A stretch of DNA of 6,342 bases from Desulfobacterales bacterium (GCA_022361135.1 JAKSBM010000127.1:1-6342), one strand, 5' to 3'; numbered from the stretch's first letter, positions 1-6,036 are shown. Numbers and translations are program-made. Notes: a model not told the origin generated them from the sequence alone.

Positions 1-170
1 AACCATCGTGAAGATAGTCCATGGTTTCGGAACATATTTTTGAGAACGGCTATAATCGTTGGAATACATGTATGGGGGGTAAAACGTTGTGGAGGGCAGA
101 GGGCATCGCCATGGTGGGTGTTGATGCTAAACGGTCATCAACCCATGGATAGCGGTGGGGCCTACAAAAT
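1..170. other. Non-coding stretch downstream of trkH
   Basis: No gene is recognised here. On the plus strand one frame is open from the window edge to a TAA at 217-219 (72 codons), but it runs straight through the trkH terminator hairpin and its translation has no domain-like character, so it is not called. The stretch contains three CCATGG palindromes (19-24, 109-114, 143-148), a run of six G at 74-79, and an inverted pair GTTGATG (120-126) / CATCAAC (136-142). A TATAAT sits at 51-56 on the plus strand, but no matching -35 box lies at the right distance. The content is most likely spacer beyond the Trk operon. Confidence 0.5.
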
Positions 171-210
171 ACAAAGGCCGGTGGAATCGTCTGATTCCAC
201 CGGCCTTTGT
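171..210 (-). terminator. Rho-independent-type terminator after trkH
   Basis: Bases 171-188 and 193-210 form a perfect 18-bp inverted repeat with a 4-base loop at 189-192. The stem core is GC-rich (GGCCGGTGG). It starts 15 bases beyond the trkH stop codon. In the trkH direction the 3' arm ends in CCTTTGT and runs into ATTTTGT, giving a T-rich though interrupted tail. On the plus strand the 3' arm is also followed by T-rich sequence, so the element could terminate from both sides. Confidence 0.88.
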
Positions 211-225
211 TATTCGTAAGTTCTT

Positions 226-1677
226 TTATTTTTTCCAGAATTCCGGAACAAAGAGGATGATTACGGTGTAGATTTCCAGGCGTCCCAGGAGCATGCACCA
301 GGAGAGGAGCCATTTGCCTGGGATGGGCAGATGGGCAAAGTTTTCCGTGGGGCCGACACTGCCGAATCCCGGACCGATGTTGCCGATGCAGGCGGCCACG
401 GCCCCAAAGGCGGTCATCATATCCACGCCCATGGCGGCCAATCCCACCGATGAGAATATATAGAGGAGGATGAACAGGGCCAAAAAGCCCATGATGGATC
501 TGAGAACCTCGTCGGAAATGACGGTGCCGTTCATGCGGATTTGGCTGACGCTGCGGGGGTGGATAAGCTTGAACAATTCCCGGTAGCAATACTTGAAGCA
601 GACCATGATCCGGGCGCATTTCATCCCGCCGCCGGTGGAGCCGGCCGAAGCGCCGATGAACATGCAAAGAAAGAGCAGGACCTGGCTCAAACCGGGATAA
701 ATTTCATAGTCGGCCGTGGCAAAGCCGGTGGTGGTGACGATGGAGGCCACCTGGAAACTGGCAAAGCGAAAGGCGTCTCCCACGCCGGTGTAGACCGAGC
801 CCAGTGTATCCCAGGTGATGACCAGGGTGACCAGGAGTACAAATCCCAGGAAAAAGCGGCATTCCGAATCCCGCCAAAAGGCCAGGGGGCGTCCCCTTAG
901 CATCTGGTAATGGAGGGAAAAATTGATGCCGGCCAGGAGCATGAAAACCACGATGACATAGTCAAAATAGGCGGAATCATAGGCGGCAATGGACGCGTTC
1001 CGGGGTGAAAATCCACCCGTGGGCAGGGTGGTCAAGGCGTGGCACACCGAATCAAAAATGGACATTCCGCCAATGTAAAGGAAGATGATTTCAAGCAGGG
1101 TGATGCCGGTGTAGACCACCCAGAGGATTTTGGCCGAATCCGAAAGTCTGGGGGTGAGTTTGTCCGGCACCGGGCTGGGTACTTCTGCCTTGTATAGCTG
1201 GATGCCCCCCACGCCGAGGAAGGGGAGAACGGCCAGGGAGAGGACAATGATCCCCATGCCGCCCAGCCACTGGATCAGGCTTCGCCAGAGAAGGAGACTG
1301 GGGGGGGCGTCTTCAATATTGGTCATCACCGATGATCCCGTGGTGGTGAAGCCGGAGATGGATTCAAACACAGCATCGGTGAACAGGGGGAATTCCGGGG
1401 AAAAATAAAAGGGCAGGGCACCAAAGAGGCCAATGGCAGTCCATCCCAGGGCCACCACGGTCATCCCTTCCCTTTGGTTGATATAGGCGTCCTTTTCCTG
1501 GTTTCGGGCCAGGATGAGCAGGCAGAGGGCCACGCCCAGGGTGATGCCCAGGGGATGGGTAAAGGCACCAAGGGCACCGTCATCCATGAAGTAACTTGTG
1601 ACAAGGGGGACCAGCATGGACAATGCCAGAAAGGAGAGCAGAATCCCGATGATCCCGGAAATGAAGCGCCAGCGCAT
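226..1677 (-). CDS. trkH: Trk-type potassium uptake protein TrkH (membrane subunit)
   Basis: This is the ion-conducting inner-membrane subunit of the Trk K+ uptake system, which works with the cytosolic ring formed by TrkA. The 483-residue length is normal for TrkH. Four pore-loop repeats carry the filter glycines: TTTGS at residues 111-115, LPTGGF at 218-223, TTTGF at 315-319 and IGPGFG at 434-439. The glycine-rich stretch around 342-352 (GASAGSTGGG) fits the intramembrane gating loop of the third repeat, and GRLE at 465-468 is the conserved C-terminal signature. Many hydrophobic segments span the whole protein. The ATG overlaps the TAA of trkA by one base (TAATG) and has only a weak ribosome binding site (GGAT), so translation is probably coupled to trkA. 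A run of eight C in the coding strand (1300-1307) encodes part of residues 123-127 without breaking the frame. A KtrB-like protein is the main alternative, but the length and fused-operon TrkA favour TrkH. Confidence 0.96.
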   Translation of the reverse strand: MRWRFISGIIGILLSFLALSMLVPLVTSYFMDDGALGAFTHPLGITLGVALCLLILARNQEKDAYINQREGMTVVALGWTAIGLFGALPFYFSPEFPLFTDAVFESISGFTTTGSSVMTNIEDAPPSLLLWRSLIQWLGGMGIIVLSLAVLPFLGVGGIQLYKAEVPSPVPDKLTPRLSDSAKILWVVYTGITLLEIIFLYIGGMSIFDSVCHALTTLPTGGFSPRNASIAAYDSAYFDYVIVVFMLLAGINFSLHYQMLRGRPLAFWRDSECRFFLGFVLLVTLVITWDTLGSVYTGVGDAFRFASFQVASIVTTTGFATADYEIYPGLSQVLLFLCMFIGASAGSTGGGMKCARIMVCFKYCYRELFKLIHPRSVSQIRMNGTVISDEVLRSIMGFLALFILLYIFSSVGLAAMGVDMMTAFGAVAACIGNIGPGFGSVGPTENFAHLPIPGKWLLSWCMLLGRLEIYTVIILFVPEFWKK

Positions 1678-3041
1678 TAGAAGAAATCCAGTTTTACGGT
1701 GAGAAGTTTTTCCAGTTTTTTAACGGCCTGTTTAACGGCGAAGAGGATGATGCGGTCCCCGGGTTCCACAATGCTTTCCCCGGAGGGGATAATGATGTCC
1801 CCGTTCCGGACAATGCAGACCAGAAGGGCACCCTTGGGAACGGATATTTTCTTCAGGGGACGATTGGTGATGTCCGAGGTTTCCAGGGCAATGGCTTCGA
1901 TGAATTCCCCCCGTTCGCCGAAAATGGAGATGTCGGAAAGGACCTTGCCCTTGCGCACATCCTGGAGGATGGAGGAGACGGCGGAGAGCCGGGGACTGAC
2001 CACTTTTTCAATGCCAATGGTGTTGAGCAATGGATAATAGCCGGATTTTCCAATGCGGGTGACGGTGTTGTTCACCCCCAGGTTCCGGGCCAGCAGGGAA
2101 ACGAGAATATTGGTTTCATCGTCGTTGGTCACCGAAGCCACCACATCGGATTGGCCGGCATTTTCCTCCATGAAGATGTTCTGGTCTGAGCCGTCGCCGT
2201 GGAGGACCACGGTCTTTTTCATTTCCAGGGAGAGTTCCTTACACCGTTCAATGTTGGATTCAATGATTTTGGTCTTGATGCCTTCGCCTTCCAGCAAGGA
2301 GGCCAGGCGAGCACCGATGCGGCCGCCGCCGATGATCAGGGCCCGTTGGATGGGTTGGATTTTCACCCCGAATATGCCCAGGGTTTTTTCCAGGTCCCGG
2401 GAGTGGGTGACAAAGTAGACCAGATCGTGGGGGGCCAATTTATTGCCGCCCCGGGGAACAATGACTTCGTTGTTTCGGATGATGGCGGCGATGAGGGGAC
2501 GGTCATCCCCGAATTCATCGTGGAAATCCACCAGGCGCATGCCGGCCAGGGGGGAGTTTTCCTCCAGGCGGATGCCCACATATTTCACCTGGCCGTCCAC
2601 AAAATCACCCACATCCTGCGCCCCGGGCACATCCATGAGTTTGCGGATGGTGTTCACCACTTCGATTTCCGGGTTGATCACCGTATCAATGTGGGGAACG
2701 GACTGGCGGAAGGTGTCGTGGTAGGCGTCGAAATCGGAGTTTCTAAGGCGGACCAGCTTTTTGGTATTGGGAGAAAGAATATTGGTGACCATGCAGGCCA
2801 CAAGATTGGTTTCATCGCTGTCGGTAACGGCCAGAAGGATGTCTGCATCCTGGATGCCGGCTTCGGTGAGCACGGAAGGGGTGGAACCGGAGTCGTTAAT
2901 GACCTGGACGTCCAGGTCCTCTGAAATGCGGCGGGCTGCATCTGCATCCCGTTCAATCACAACCACTTTTTTGTTCTCAGACGCGAGGCGGTTGGCAATG
3001 TTGTAACCCACTTCGCCGGCCCCGACGATAATAATCTTCAA
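1677..3041 (-). CDS. trkA: Trk system potassium uptake regulator TrkA (two RCK units)
   Basis: TrkA is the peripheral cytosolic subunit that binds NAD(H) or ATP/ADP and gates TrkH. The 454-residue protein is a tandem duplication, as in full-length TrkA. The first Rossmann RCK-N domain (about 1-125) has GAGEVG at residues 7-12 and an acidic E30 at the end of the second strand. It is followed by an RCK-C domain (about 145-226). The second RCK-N (about 232-352) has GGGRIG at 238-243 and E261, followed by RCK-C (about 367-450). No membrane segment or signal peptide is seen, as expected. The start is TTG: it is the only start codon in frame at the beginning of the first beta strand, it has AGGAG (3049-3053) seven bases upstream, and no ATG lies in frame before it. 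The gene is followed by trkH with a one-base overlap, forming one transcription unit from its own promoter. Confidence 0.96.
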   Translation of the reverse strand: MKIIIVGAGEVGYNIANRLASENKKVVVIERDADAARRISEDLDVQVINDSGSTPSVLTEAGIQDADILLAVTDSDETNLVACMVTNILSPNTKKLVRLRNSDFDAYHDTFRQSVPHIDTVINPEIEVVNTIRKLMDVPGAQDVGDFVDGQVKYVGIRLEENSPLAGMRLVDFHDEFGDDRPLIAAIIRNNEVIVPRGGNKLAPHDLVYFVTHSRDLEKTLGIFGVKIQPIQRALIIGGGRIGARLASLLEGEGIKTKIIESNIERCKELSLEMKKTVVLHGDGSDQNIFMEENAGQSDVVASVTNDDETNILVSLLARNLGVNNTVTRIGKSGYYPLLNTIGIEKVVSPRLSAVSSILQDVRKGKVLSDISIFGERGEFIEAIALETSDITNRPLKKISVPKGALLVCIVRNGDIIIPSGESIVEPGDRIILFAVKQAVKKLEKLLTVKLDFF

Positions 3042-3048
3042 TCTGTTT

Positions 3049-3053
3049 CTCCT
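3049..3053 (-). promoter_or_regulatory. Ribosome binding site that fixes the TTG start of trkA
   Basis: On the minus strand AGGAG lies seven bases before a TTG codon (3041-3039). The following codons read KIIIVGAGEVG, the first beta strand and glycine loop of an RCK domain, so the site decides for the TTG start. No in-frame ATG or GTG is found upstream before a loss of homology-like sequence. Confidence 0.85.
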
Positions 3054-3076
3054 GTTGCGTTTTAGACTGGGGCGGT

Positions 3077-3105
3077 AATCTACTAAAATGGGAATGGGCT
3101 GTCAA
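3077..3105 (-). promoter_or_regulatory. Sigma70-type promoter for trkAH
   Basis: The minus strand reads TTGACA (3105-3100, perfect -35 box), a 17-base spacer, then TAGATT (3082-3077, four of six matches to TATAAT). Transcription would begin near 3070, leaving a leader of about 30 bases with the trkA ribosome binding site. It sits between the terminator hairpin of the upstream unit and trkA, which supports an independent trkAH transcript. This is a motif-based call only. Confidence 0.65.
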
Positions 3106-3128
3106 GGATGAGGAGGGCTGAAAGGAGG

Positions 3129-3167
3129 CGCCCCTGTCCCGGAAAACCAGGTTCCGGAACAGGGGCG
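3129..3167 (-). terminator. GC-rich hairpin ending the transporter-CBS unit
   Basis: Bases 3129-3137 pair with 3159-3167 (9 bp, CGCCCCTGT/ACAGGGGCG). After one C/A mismatch, 3139-3144 pair with 3152-3157 (CCGGAA/TTCCGG), leaving a 7-base loop. The hairpin begins 22 bases after the stop codon of the CBS protein. In the minus direction it is followed by CCTCCTTTC, a poor T-tract, so it may be a weak intrinsic terminator or a 3'-end-stabilising structure. Confidence 0.7.
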
Positions 3168-3189
3168 TTTGGGGTTATATCTTAACGGG

Positions 3190-3744
3190 TTATTCCATAA
3201 TATCACAGACCAGATCGATGATGTCTGTGAGTCGGAGTATGCCGATGACCTTCTGGTCGTTCTGGACCAATAGGCTCTGGTGGCATCCAATGATGAACTG
3301 GTGAACCGCTTCGGCCACGGGGGCGTCATGGCTCACAAACTCACCATCGGTGGGGGTGTACATTATGTCCACCACCTTCCGGGATGCGGCCTGGGCAACC
3401 AGTTCGTCCAGGGATTCGCTCCAGAGTTCGAACCGGTCCAGCAGGGAGTTGAGAAAATCAACGCTGAAGCCGAACCGGCTCAGTCCGACAATATTGGAGG
3501 TTTCAGGATGTGCAAACTGCATGTACTTGGGTTCCAAGGCTTTCAAGATCTCCCGGATGCCCAGTTTGCCGACGATATTTTTGTCCTGATCCAGGACCAA
3601 TACCGCACGGTGTTTATGTACGAACCGGGTATCTGTCTGAGCCGCTTTGAGAGCATTTATCGCATGACCAAGGGTATCACTGGCTTCAACCGTGGCATAG
3701 TCGGATAAAGGAATCATCAACTGGCTGACTTTTCGATCTTTCAT
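3190..3744 (-). CDS. CBS-domain pair protein
   Basis: This is a 184-residue soluble protein made of two CBS motifs, the unit that folds as a Bateman module and usually binds adenine nucleotides to regulate a partner. CBS1 spans about residues 4-70 (start KVSQLM, end IVGKLGIREIL). CBS2 spans about 122-182 (start KVVDIM, end VIGILRLTDIIDLV). Between them is an insert of about 50 residues (71-121) rich in aromatic and acidic positions. No enzymatic, membrane or DNA-binding domain is attached. The ATG has AAGGA about ten bases upstream, and the gene starts 23 bp after the stop of the transporter gene, so the two are probably co-transcribed. The context suggests a sensor that adjusts the transporter or reports cell energy state. 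That role is inferred, and the ligand cannot be read from the sequence. Confidence 0.9.
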   Translation of the reverse strand: MKDRKVSQLMIPLSDYATVEASDTLGHAINALKAAQTDTRFVHKHRAVLVLDQDKNIVGKLGIREILKALEPKYMQFAHPETSNIVGLSRFGFSVDFLNSLLDRFELWSESLDELVAQAASRKVVDIMYTPTDGEFVSHDAPVAEAVHQFIIGCHQSLLVQNDQKVIGILRLTDIIDLVCDIME

Positions 3745-3767
3745 GGTTTGTCATCCTTGTCTTCAGG

Positions 3768-5240
3768 TTATTGAACAAGTATGGGCATGCCCATGATCGG
3801 CCAGATCACGTATACGGCAATTCCCACAACTATCATGAGAATAACGGATGCAGGGATGCCGTACAAGAAAAATTCGCCTGTGGTGAACTGTTTTGAATCA
3901 TAGGCAATTGCATTGGGAGCCGCACCCACCAGGAGCAGGAAGGGCATACCCGCCGTTACCAGGGCGGAAAAGAGGATGACTTCTGGAGCCACACCCAGGT
4001 AAGGGGCAATAACCAGGGCCACGGGCAGGGATATGGCAATGGCAGCCACGTTCATGATGAAGTTGGTCATCATCATAACAAAGAAGGCAATACTCATGAC
4101 AAATACAAACCAGTGGGATTCCTGGAACATGGTGAGCCAGTTGATGGCCAGCCATTCCGCAGCACCGGTCTGCCAGAGACAGAACCCAATACTCATGGCA
4201 CCGCCGAAGAGGAGGATGATGTTCCAGGGGATGGATTCCAGATCCTTGATGTCCAGGATCTTGAAAACAAAGAAAAGAACCGTGGAGGCCAGGATCAGAC
4301 CATTCTTATCCAGATGGGCGATGGCCGGGATGAACTGCTTGATGGACATGATGCCGATGGAGAAGAAAATGATGACGGCGGCCAGGATTTCCTGGCGGGT
4401 CAAGGCTCCCATGTTGGCGGACAATTTCTTGGCCTTTTCCTTCAAGCCCGGGATGCTCTTTTGTTCGGGTTTGAAAAATACCATGAAAAAGCCCCAGAGG
4501 ATAAAGGTCATGGCCCATCCAATGGGGAACATGTAATAGGTGAGTTCGCCAAAGGAAACGTCCCGTCCCACGATGTCTTTGTAGAAACCGATGGCCACGG
4601 CGCCCCGGGCGGCACCCAGCAGGGTGACGATACTACCGGCACCGGCCACAAAGGCCATACCCATGAAGAGCCCCTTGCCGAAGCGGGTGGGTTCTTCCTG
4701 GTCGGTGTACATGCCGTAGATGGTCATGAGCAGGGGGAACATGGTGGCGGCAACCGCGGTGTGGGCCATGATATGGGTCAGGGCCGAGGTGACCACAAAA
4801 CAACCCAGGTAAATCATGGATGTTTTTTCCCCCACAATGGCCAGCATTTTATACGCCAGTCGTTTGGTGAGGCCGGTTTTGGTGAAGACCATACCAATGA
4901 CCAGGGAGCCAAAAATAAAAAGCACTGAAGGGGTCATAAAGTCCTTCAATGCTTCTTTGGGGGTACGGATCATGAACAGAACCTGTAGGGCGCCGATGGC
5001 CAAACTGGTGATACCGATGGGAACAACCTCAAAAACCCACCAGGTGCCTGCCAGCAGAAAGACGGCCAATGCCCCTTTACCTGCTGTGGACAGGACAAAG
5101 TGCTTACCCGTTGGATCCACGGCATCGGGCCAGGGCGGCGAATAGTTCACAATTAAAAATAAACCTACGCCGATCAGGAGGAACATGATCCGCTTCCAGT
5201 CAACATTGGAGCCAGTCATGGCTTTGGTTTGAGTACTCAT
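3768..5240 (-). CDS. DASS/SLC13-family divalent anion transporter (Na+-coupled, substrate uncertain)
   Basis: This is an integral membrane transporter of 490 residues, a normal length for the divalent anion:Na+ symporter family, which imports sulfate or C4/C6 dicarboxylates. After a short polar N-terminus it has roughly 11-12 hydrophobic segments. Family landmarks are WWVFEVVPIGITSL at about 67-80, the first hairpin region LTHIMAHTAVAATMFP at 154-169, FGGAMSIG at 345-352, the second hairpin region TNFIMNVAAIAISLP at 392-406, and GAAPNAIAY at 439-447. The usual SNT motifs of the two hairpin tips read AHT (159-161) and MNV (396-398). The first-repeat equivalent of the PPN motif reads GAARG (209-213). 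Substrate and ion coupling may therefore differ from well-studied members. The ATG has AGGAG 12 bases upstream. Met8 is a possible but unsupported alternative start. A CBS protein follows after 23 bp and a response regulator gene lies upstream. Sulfate uptake in a sulfate reducer is the leading guess, and a dicarboxylate is the alternative. Confidence 0.92.
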   Translation of the reverse strand: MSTQTKAMTGSNVDWKRIMFLLIGVGLFLIVNYSPPWPDAVDPTGKHFVLSTAGKGALAVFLLAGTWWVFEVVPIGITSLAIGALQVLFMIRTPKEALKDFMTPSVLFIFGSLVIGMVFTKTGLTKRLAYKMLAIVGEKTSMIYLGCFVVTSALTHIMAHTAVAATMFPLLMTIYGMYTDQEEPTRFGKGLFMGMAFVAGAGSIVTLLGAARGAVAIGFYKDIVGRDVSFGELTYYMFPIGWAMTFILWGFFMVFFKPEQKSIPGLKEKAKKLSANMGALTRQEILAAVIIFFSIGIMSIKQFIPAIAHLDKNGLILASTVLFFVFKILDIKDLESIPWNIILLFGGAMSIGFCLWQTGAAEWLAINWLTMFQESHWFVFVMSIAFFVMMMTNFIMNVAAIAISLPVALVIAPYLGVAPEVILFSALVTAGMPFLLLVGAAPNAIAYDSKQFTTGEFFLYGIPASVILMIVVGIAVYVIWPIMGMPILVQ

Positions 5241-5252
5241 GTTTAAACAAAT

Positions 5253-5257
5253 CTCCT
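5253..5257 (-). promoter_or_regulatory. Ribosome binding site of the DASS transporter
   Basis: AGGAG on the minus strand lies 12 bases before the ATG (5240-5238). The spacing is longer than the usual 5-9 bases, but no better site is present, and the next in-frame ATG (codon 8) has no ribosome binding site. Confidence 0.6.
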
Positions 5258-5263
5258 ATTCAT

Positions 5264-5303
5264 TATAAATTTAGCTAGTACACAGCTATAAATTCTTCAC
5301 TAG
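5264..5303 (-). promoter_or_regulatory. AT-rich leader with short repeats upstream of the transporter
   Basis: The leader between the predicted transcription start and the ribosome binding site holds two copies of TATAAATT read on the plus strand (5264-5271 and 5287-5294, 23 bases apart). It also holds a short dyad TAGCT/AGCTA (5272-5276 and 5284-5288) and a second pair CTAGT/ACTAG (5275-5279 and 5299-5303). Repeats this short in AT-rich DNA can arise by chance. They could be an operator for a regulator, but no known consensus is recognised. Confidence 0.25.
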
Positions 5304-5310
5304 ATCGAAT

Positions 5311-5340
5311 TTAATAGGACAGGAGTTTAGGGTTTGTCAA
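5311..5340 (-). promoter_or_regulatory. Sigma70-type promoter for the DASS-CBS unit
   Basis: The minus strand has TTGACA (5340-5335, perfect -35 box), an 18-base spacer and TATTAA (5316-5311, four of six matches to TATAAT). Transcription would start near 5304 and leave a leader of about 64 bases before the ATG. The position just before the transporter gene and downstream of a hairpin after the response regulator supports a separate transcript. No sigma54 (GG-N10-GC type) element is seen here. Confidence 0.65.
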
Positions 5341-5444
5341 GTAAAGTGTGGGAAAATGACGAAGTGCGGACGCACCTCTAGTGTTGAAATGGCGGGAGGG
5401 TGAGAAGATGGTGGATGGGGCGTTTCCCCGGGAACGGGCCGGCC

Positions 5445-5494
5445 AAATCCTCCGGTACGATCCACAGCCCATGATTCTGTTCCGGGAGGTATTT
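5445..5494 (-). promoter_or_regulatory. Foldable inverted repeat, possible structured RNA or operator
   Basis: On the minus strand the outer arms pair as AAAT/ATTT, CCTCC/GGAGG and GG/CC, with two single-base bulges on one arm (5482-5494 with 5445-5455). Inside, ACAG pairs with CTGT (5480-5477 with 5467-5464) around a 9-base loop. No T-tract follows, so it does not look like a terminator. It lies upstream of the predicted transporter promoter, so it would be transcribed only by read-through from the response regulator gene. It may equally be a DNA site or chance. Confidence 0.3.
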
Positions 5495-5559
5495 CCTGGA
5501 AAGAATTGGTGTTATGGCAATTTGGGTTTACTGGATTTATTCCGTTCAACCCCGCCTCC

Positions 5560-5580
5560 CAAGGCCCGTGTCGGGCCTTG
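5560..5580 (-). terminator. Hairpin after the response regulator, candidate terminator
   Basis: A perfect 9-bp stem, CAAGGCCCG paired with CGGGCCTTG, closes a 3-base loop (5569-5571). It begins 21 bases after the response regulator stop. The sequence after it in the minus direction is GGGAGGCGGGG, with no T-tract, so it is not a classical intrinsic terminator. It may block exonucleases or assist another termination mode. Confidence 0.5.
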
Positions 5581-5601
5581 TGCGGCATCTGGGAACGGGC
5601 G

Positions 5602-6030
5602 CTATCCGCTAAACCGCTGGAGAATTTCCTGGATTTTTTTCTCGGTTTTTTTCTCCACAATGAGCATCTTGTCGGCCTTGGCTTTTTTGATTTTTTCTGC
5701 CAGGGCTTCCAGGTCGGCTGGTTTTTCCAGAAAATCAACGGCACCGATTTTCATGGCTTCGACTGTTTTTTCAATGGTGGCATAGCCGGTGAGCAGGATA
5801 ATCTGGGATTCGGGCTTCAGGGTTTTAATGGCCTTCAGGGCCTCCATGCCGTCCATGCCCGGCATCTGGAAATCCATGACAATGGCATCAAAGGAATGGT
5901 GTTCCAGGATGCCCAGGGCTTCATCGGCGGAGGTGGCCGTGGTAACGTCCATTCCCCGTGCGGTCATGCGTTCGGACATGATTTCAAGGAATTCCTTTTC
6001 ATCGTCCACAAGTAACACTTTTTCTGACAT
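5602..6030 (-). CDS. Receiver-only response regulator (CheY-like)
   Basis: This is a 142-residue single-domain response regulator that would be phosphorylated by a histidine kinase or phosphotransfer protein in the cytosol. The receiver fold covers about residues 3-120. The acidic pocket is D9-D10 and the phospho-acceptor is D53 in VMDFQMPGMDG. The switch threonine is T81 (LLTGYA), the aromatic switch position is F100, and the conserved lysine is K103 in FLEKP. The C-terminal 25 residues are a lysine/glutamate-rich helix extension. No DNA-binding, AAA+ or enzymatic output domain is attached, so output must come through protein contact or phosphorelay. The chosen ATG has AAGGAG (6037-6042) six bases upstream. 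A 29-residue longer reading upstream lacks support and would overlap the preceding gene. The gene begins 37 bp after the stop of a kinase-like fragment and is probably in the same operon. Confidence 0.95.
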   Translation of the reverse strand: MSEKVLLVDDEKEFLEIMSERMTARGMDVTTATSADEALGILEHHSFDAIVMDFQMPGMDGMEALKAIKTLKPESQIILLTGYATIEKTVEAMKIGAVDFLEKPADLEALAEKIKKAKADKMLIVEKKTEKKIQEILQRFSG

Positions 6031-6036
6031 GTGTTT

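Larger units (their letters stand above)
5241..5601. other. Intergenic region between response regulator and transporter
   Basis: This 361-bp stretch has no credible gene on either strand. Frames that cross it are continuations of shadows of the response regulator. From the regulator end it holds a 9-bp hairpin (5560-5580), a weak AATTG/CAATT dyad (5504-5508, 5518-5522), a longer foldable inverted repeat (5445-5494), the palindrome GGCCGGCC (5437-5444), a near-palindrome CGTTTCCCCGGGAACG (5421-5436), and the promoter and leader of the transporter gene. The part from about 5345 to 5560 is GC-richer than the AT-rich leader. Confidence 0.6.

Noticed and set aside
51..56. TATAAT as a plus-strand promoter
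   Set aside because: No -35-like hexamer occurs 16-18 bases upstream, and no gene follows on that strand.
19..148. Three CCATGG palindromes and an AACCAT/ATGGTT inverted pair as a repeat element
   Set aside because: The units are only six bases, unevenly spaced, and no larger repeat or mobile-element end is visible.
1..219. Plus-strand frame open from the window edge to TAA at 217-219
   Set aside because: It passes through the entire trkH terminator hairpin and has no domain-like sequence. An open run of 72 codons can occur by chance. It could only be revived if sequence left of the window shows a real gene entering in this frame.
2199..2924. Plus-strand open frame (241 codons) opposite trkA
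   Set aside because: It lies wholly inside the strongly supported trkA on the other strand, and its rich G/H/D composition is typical of antisense shadow frames.
4113..4928. Long plus-strand open frame (271 codons) opposite the transporter gene
   Set aside because: It is antisense to a clear DASS gene, the translation is low-complexity with G, D, H and Q, and no ribosome site or domain is seen. It is a codon-bias shadow.
5337..5744. Minus-strand frame covering the intergenic region
   Set aside because: It starts inside the response regulator in another frame, and its proline-, histidine- and arginine-rich translation reads like non-coding DNA.
5381..5785. Plus-strand frame crossing the intergenic region into the response regulator
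   Set aside because: About half is antisense to the response regulator. The remainder has no recognisable domain and no convincing ribosome site.
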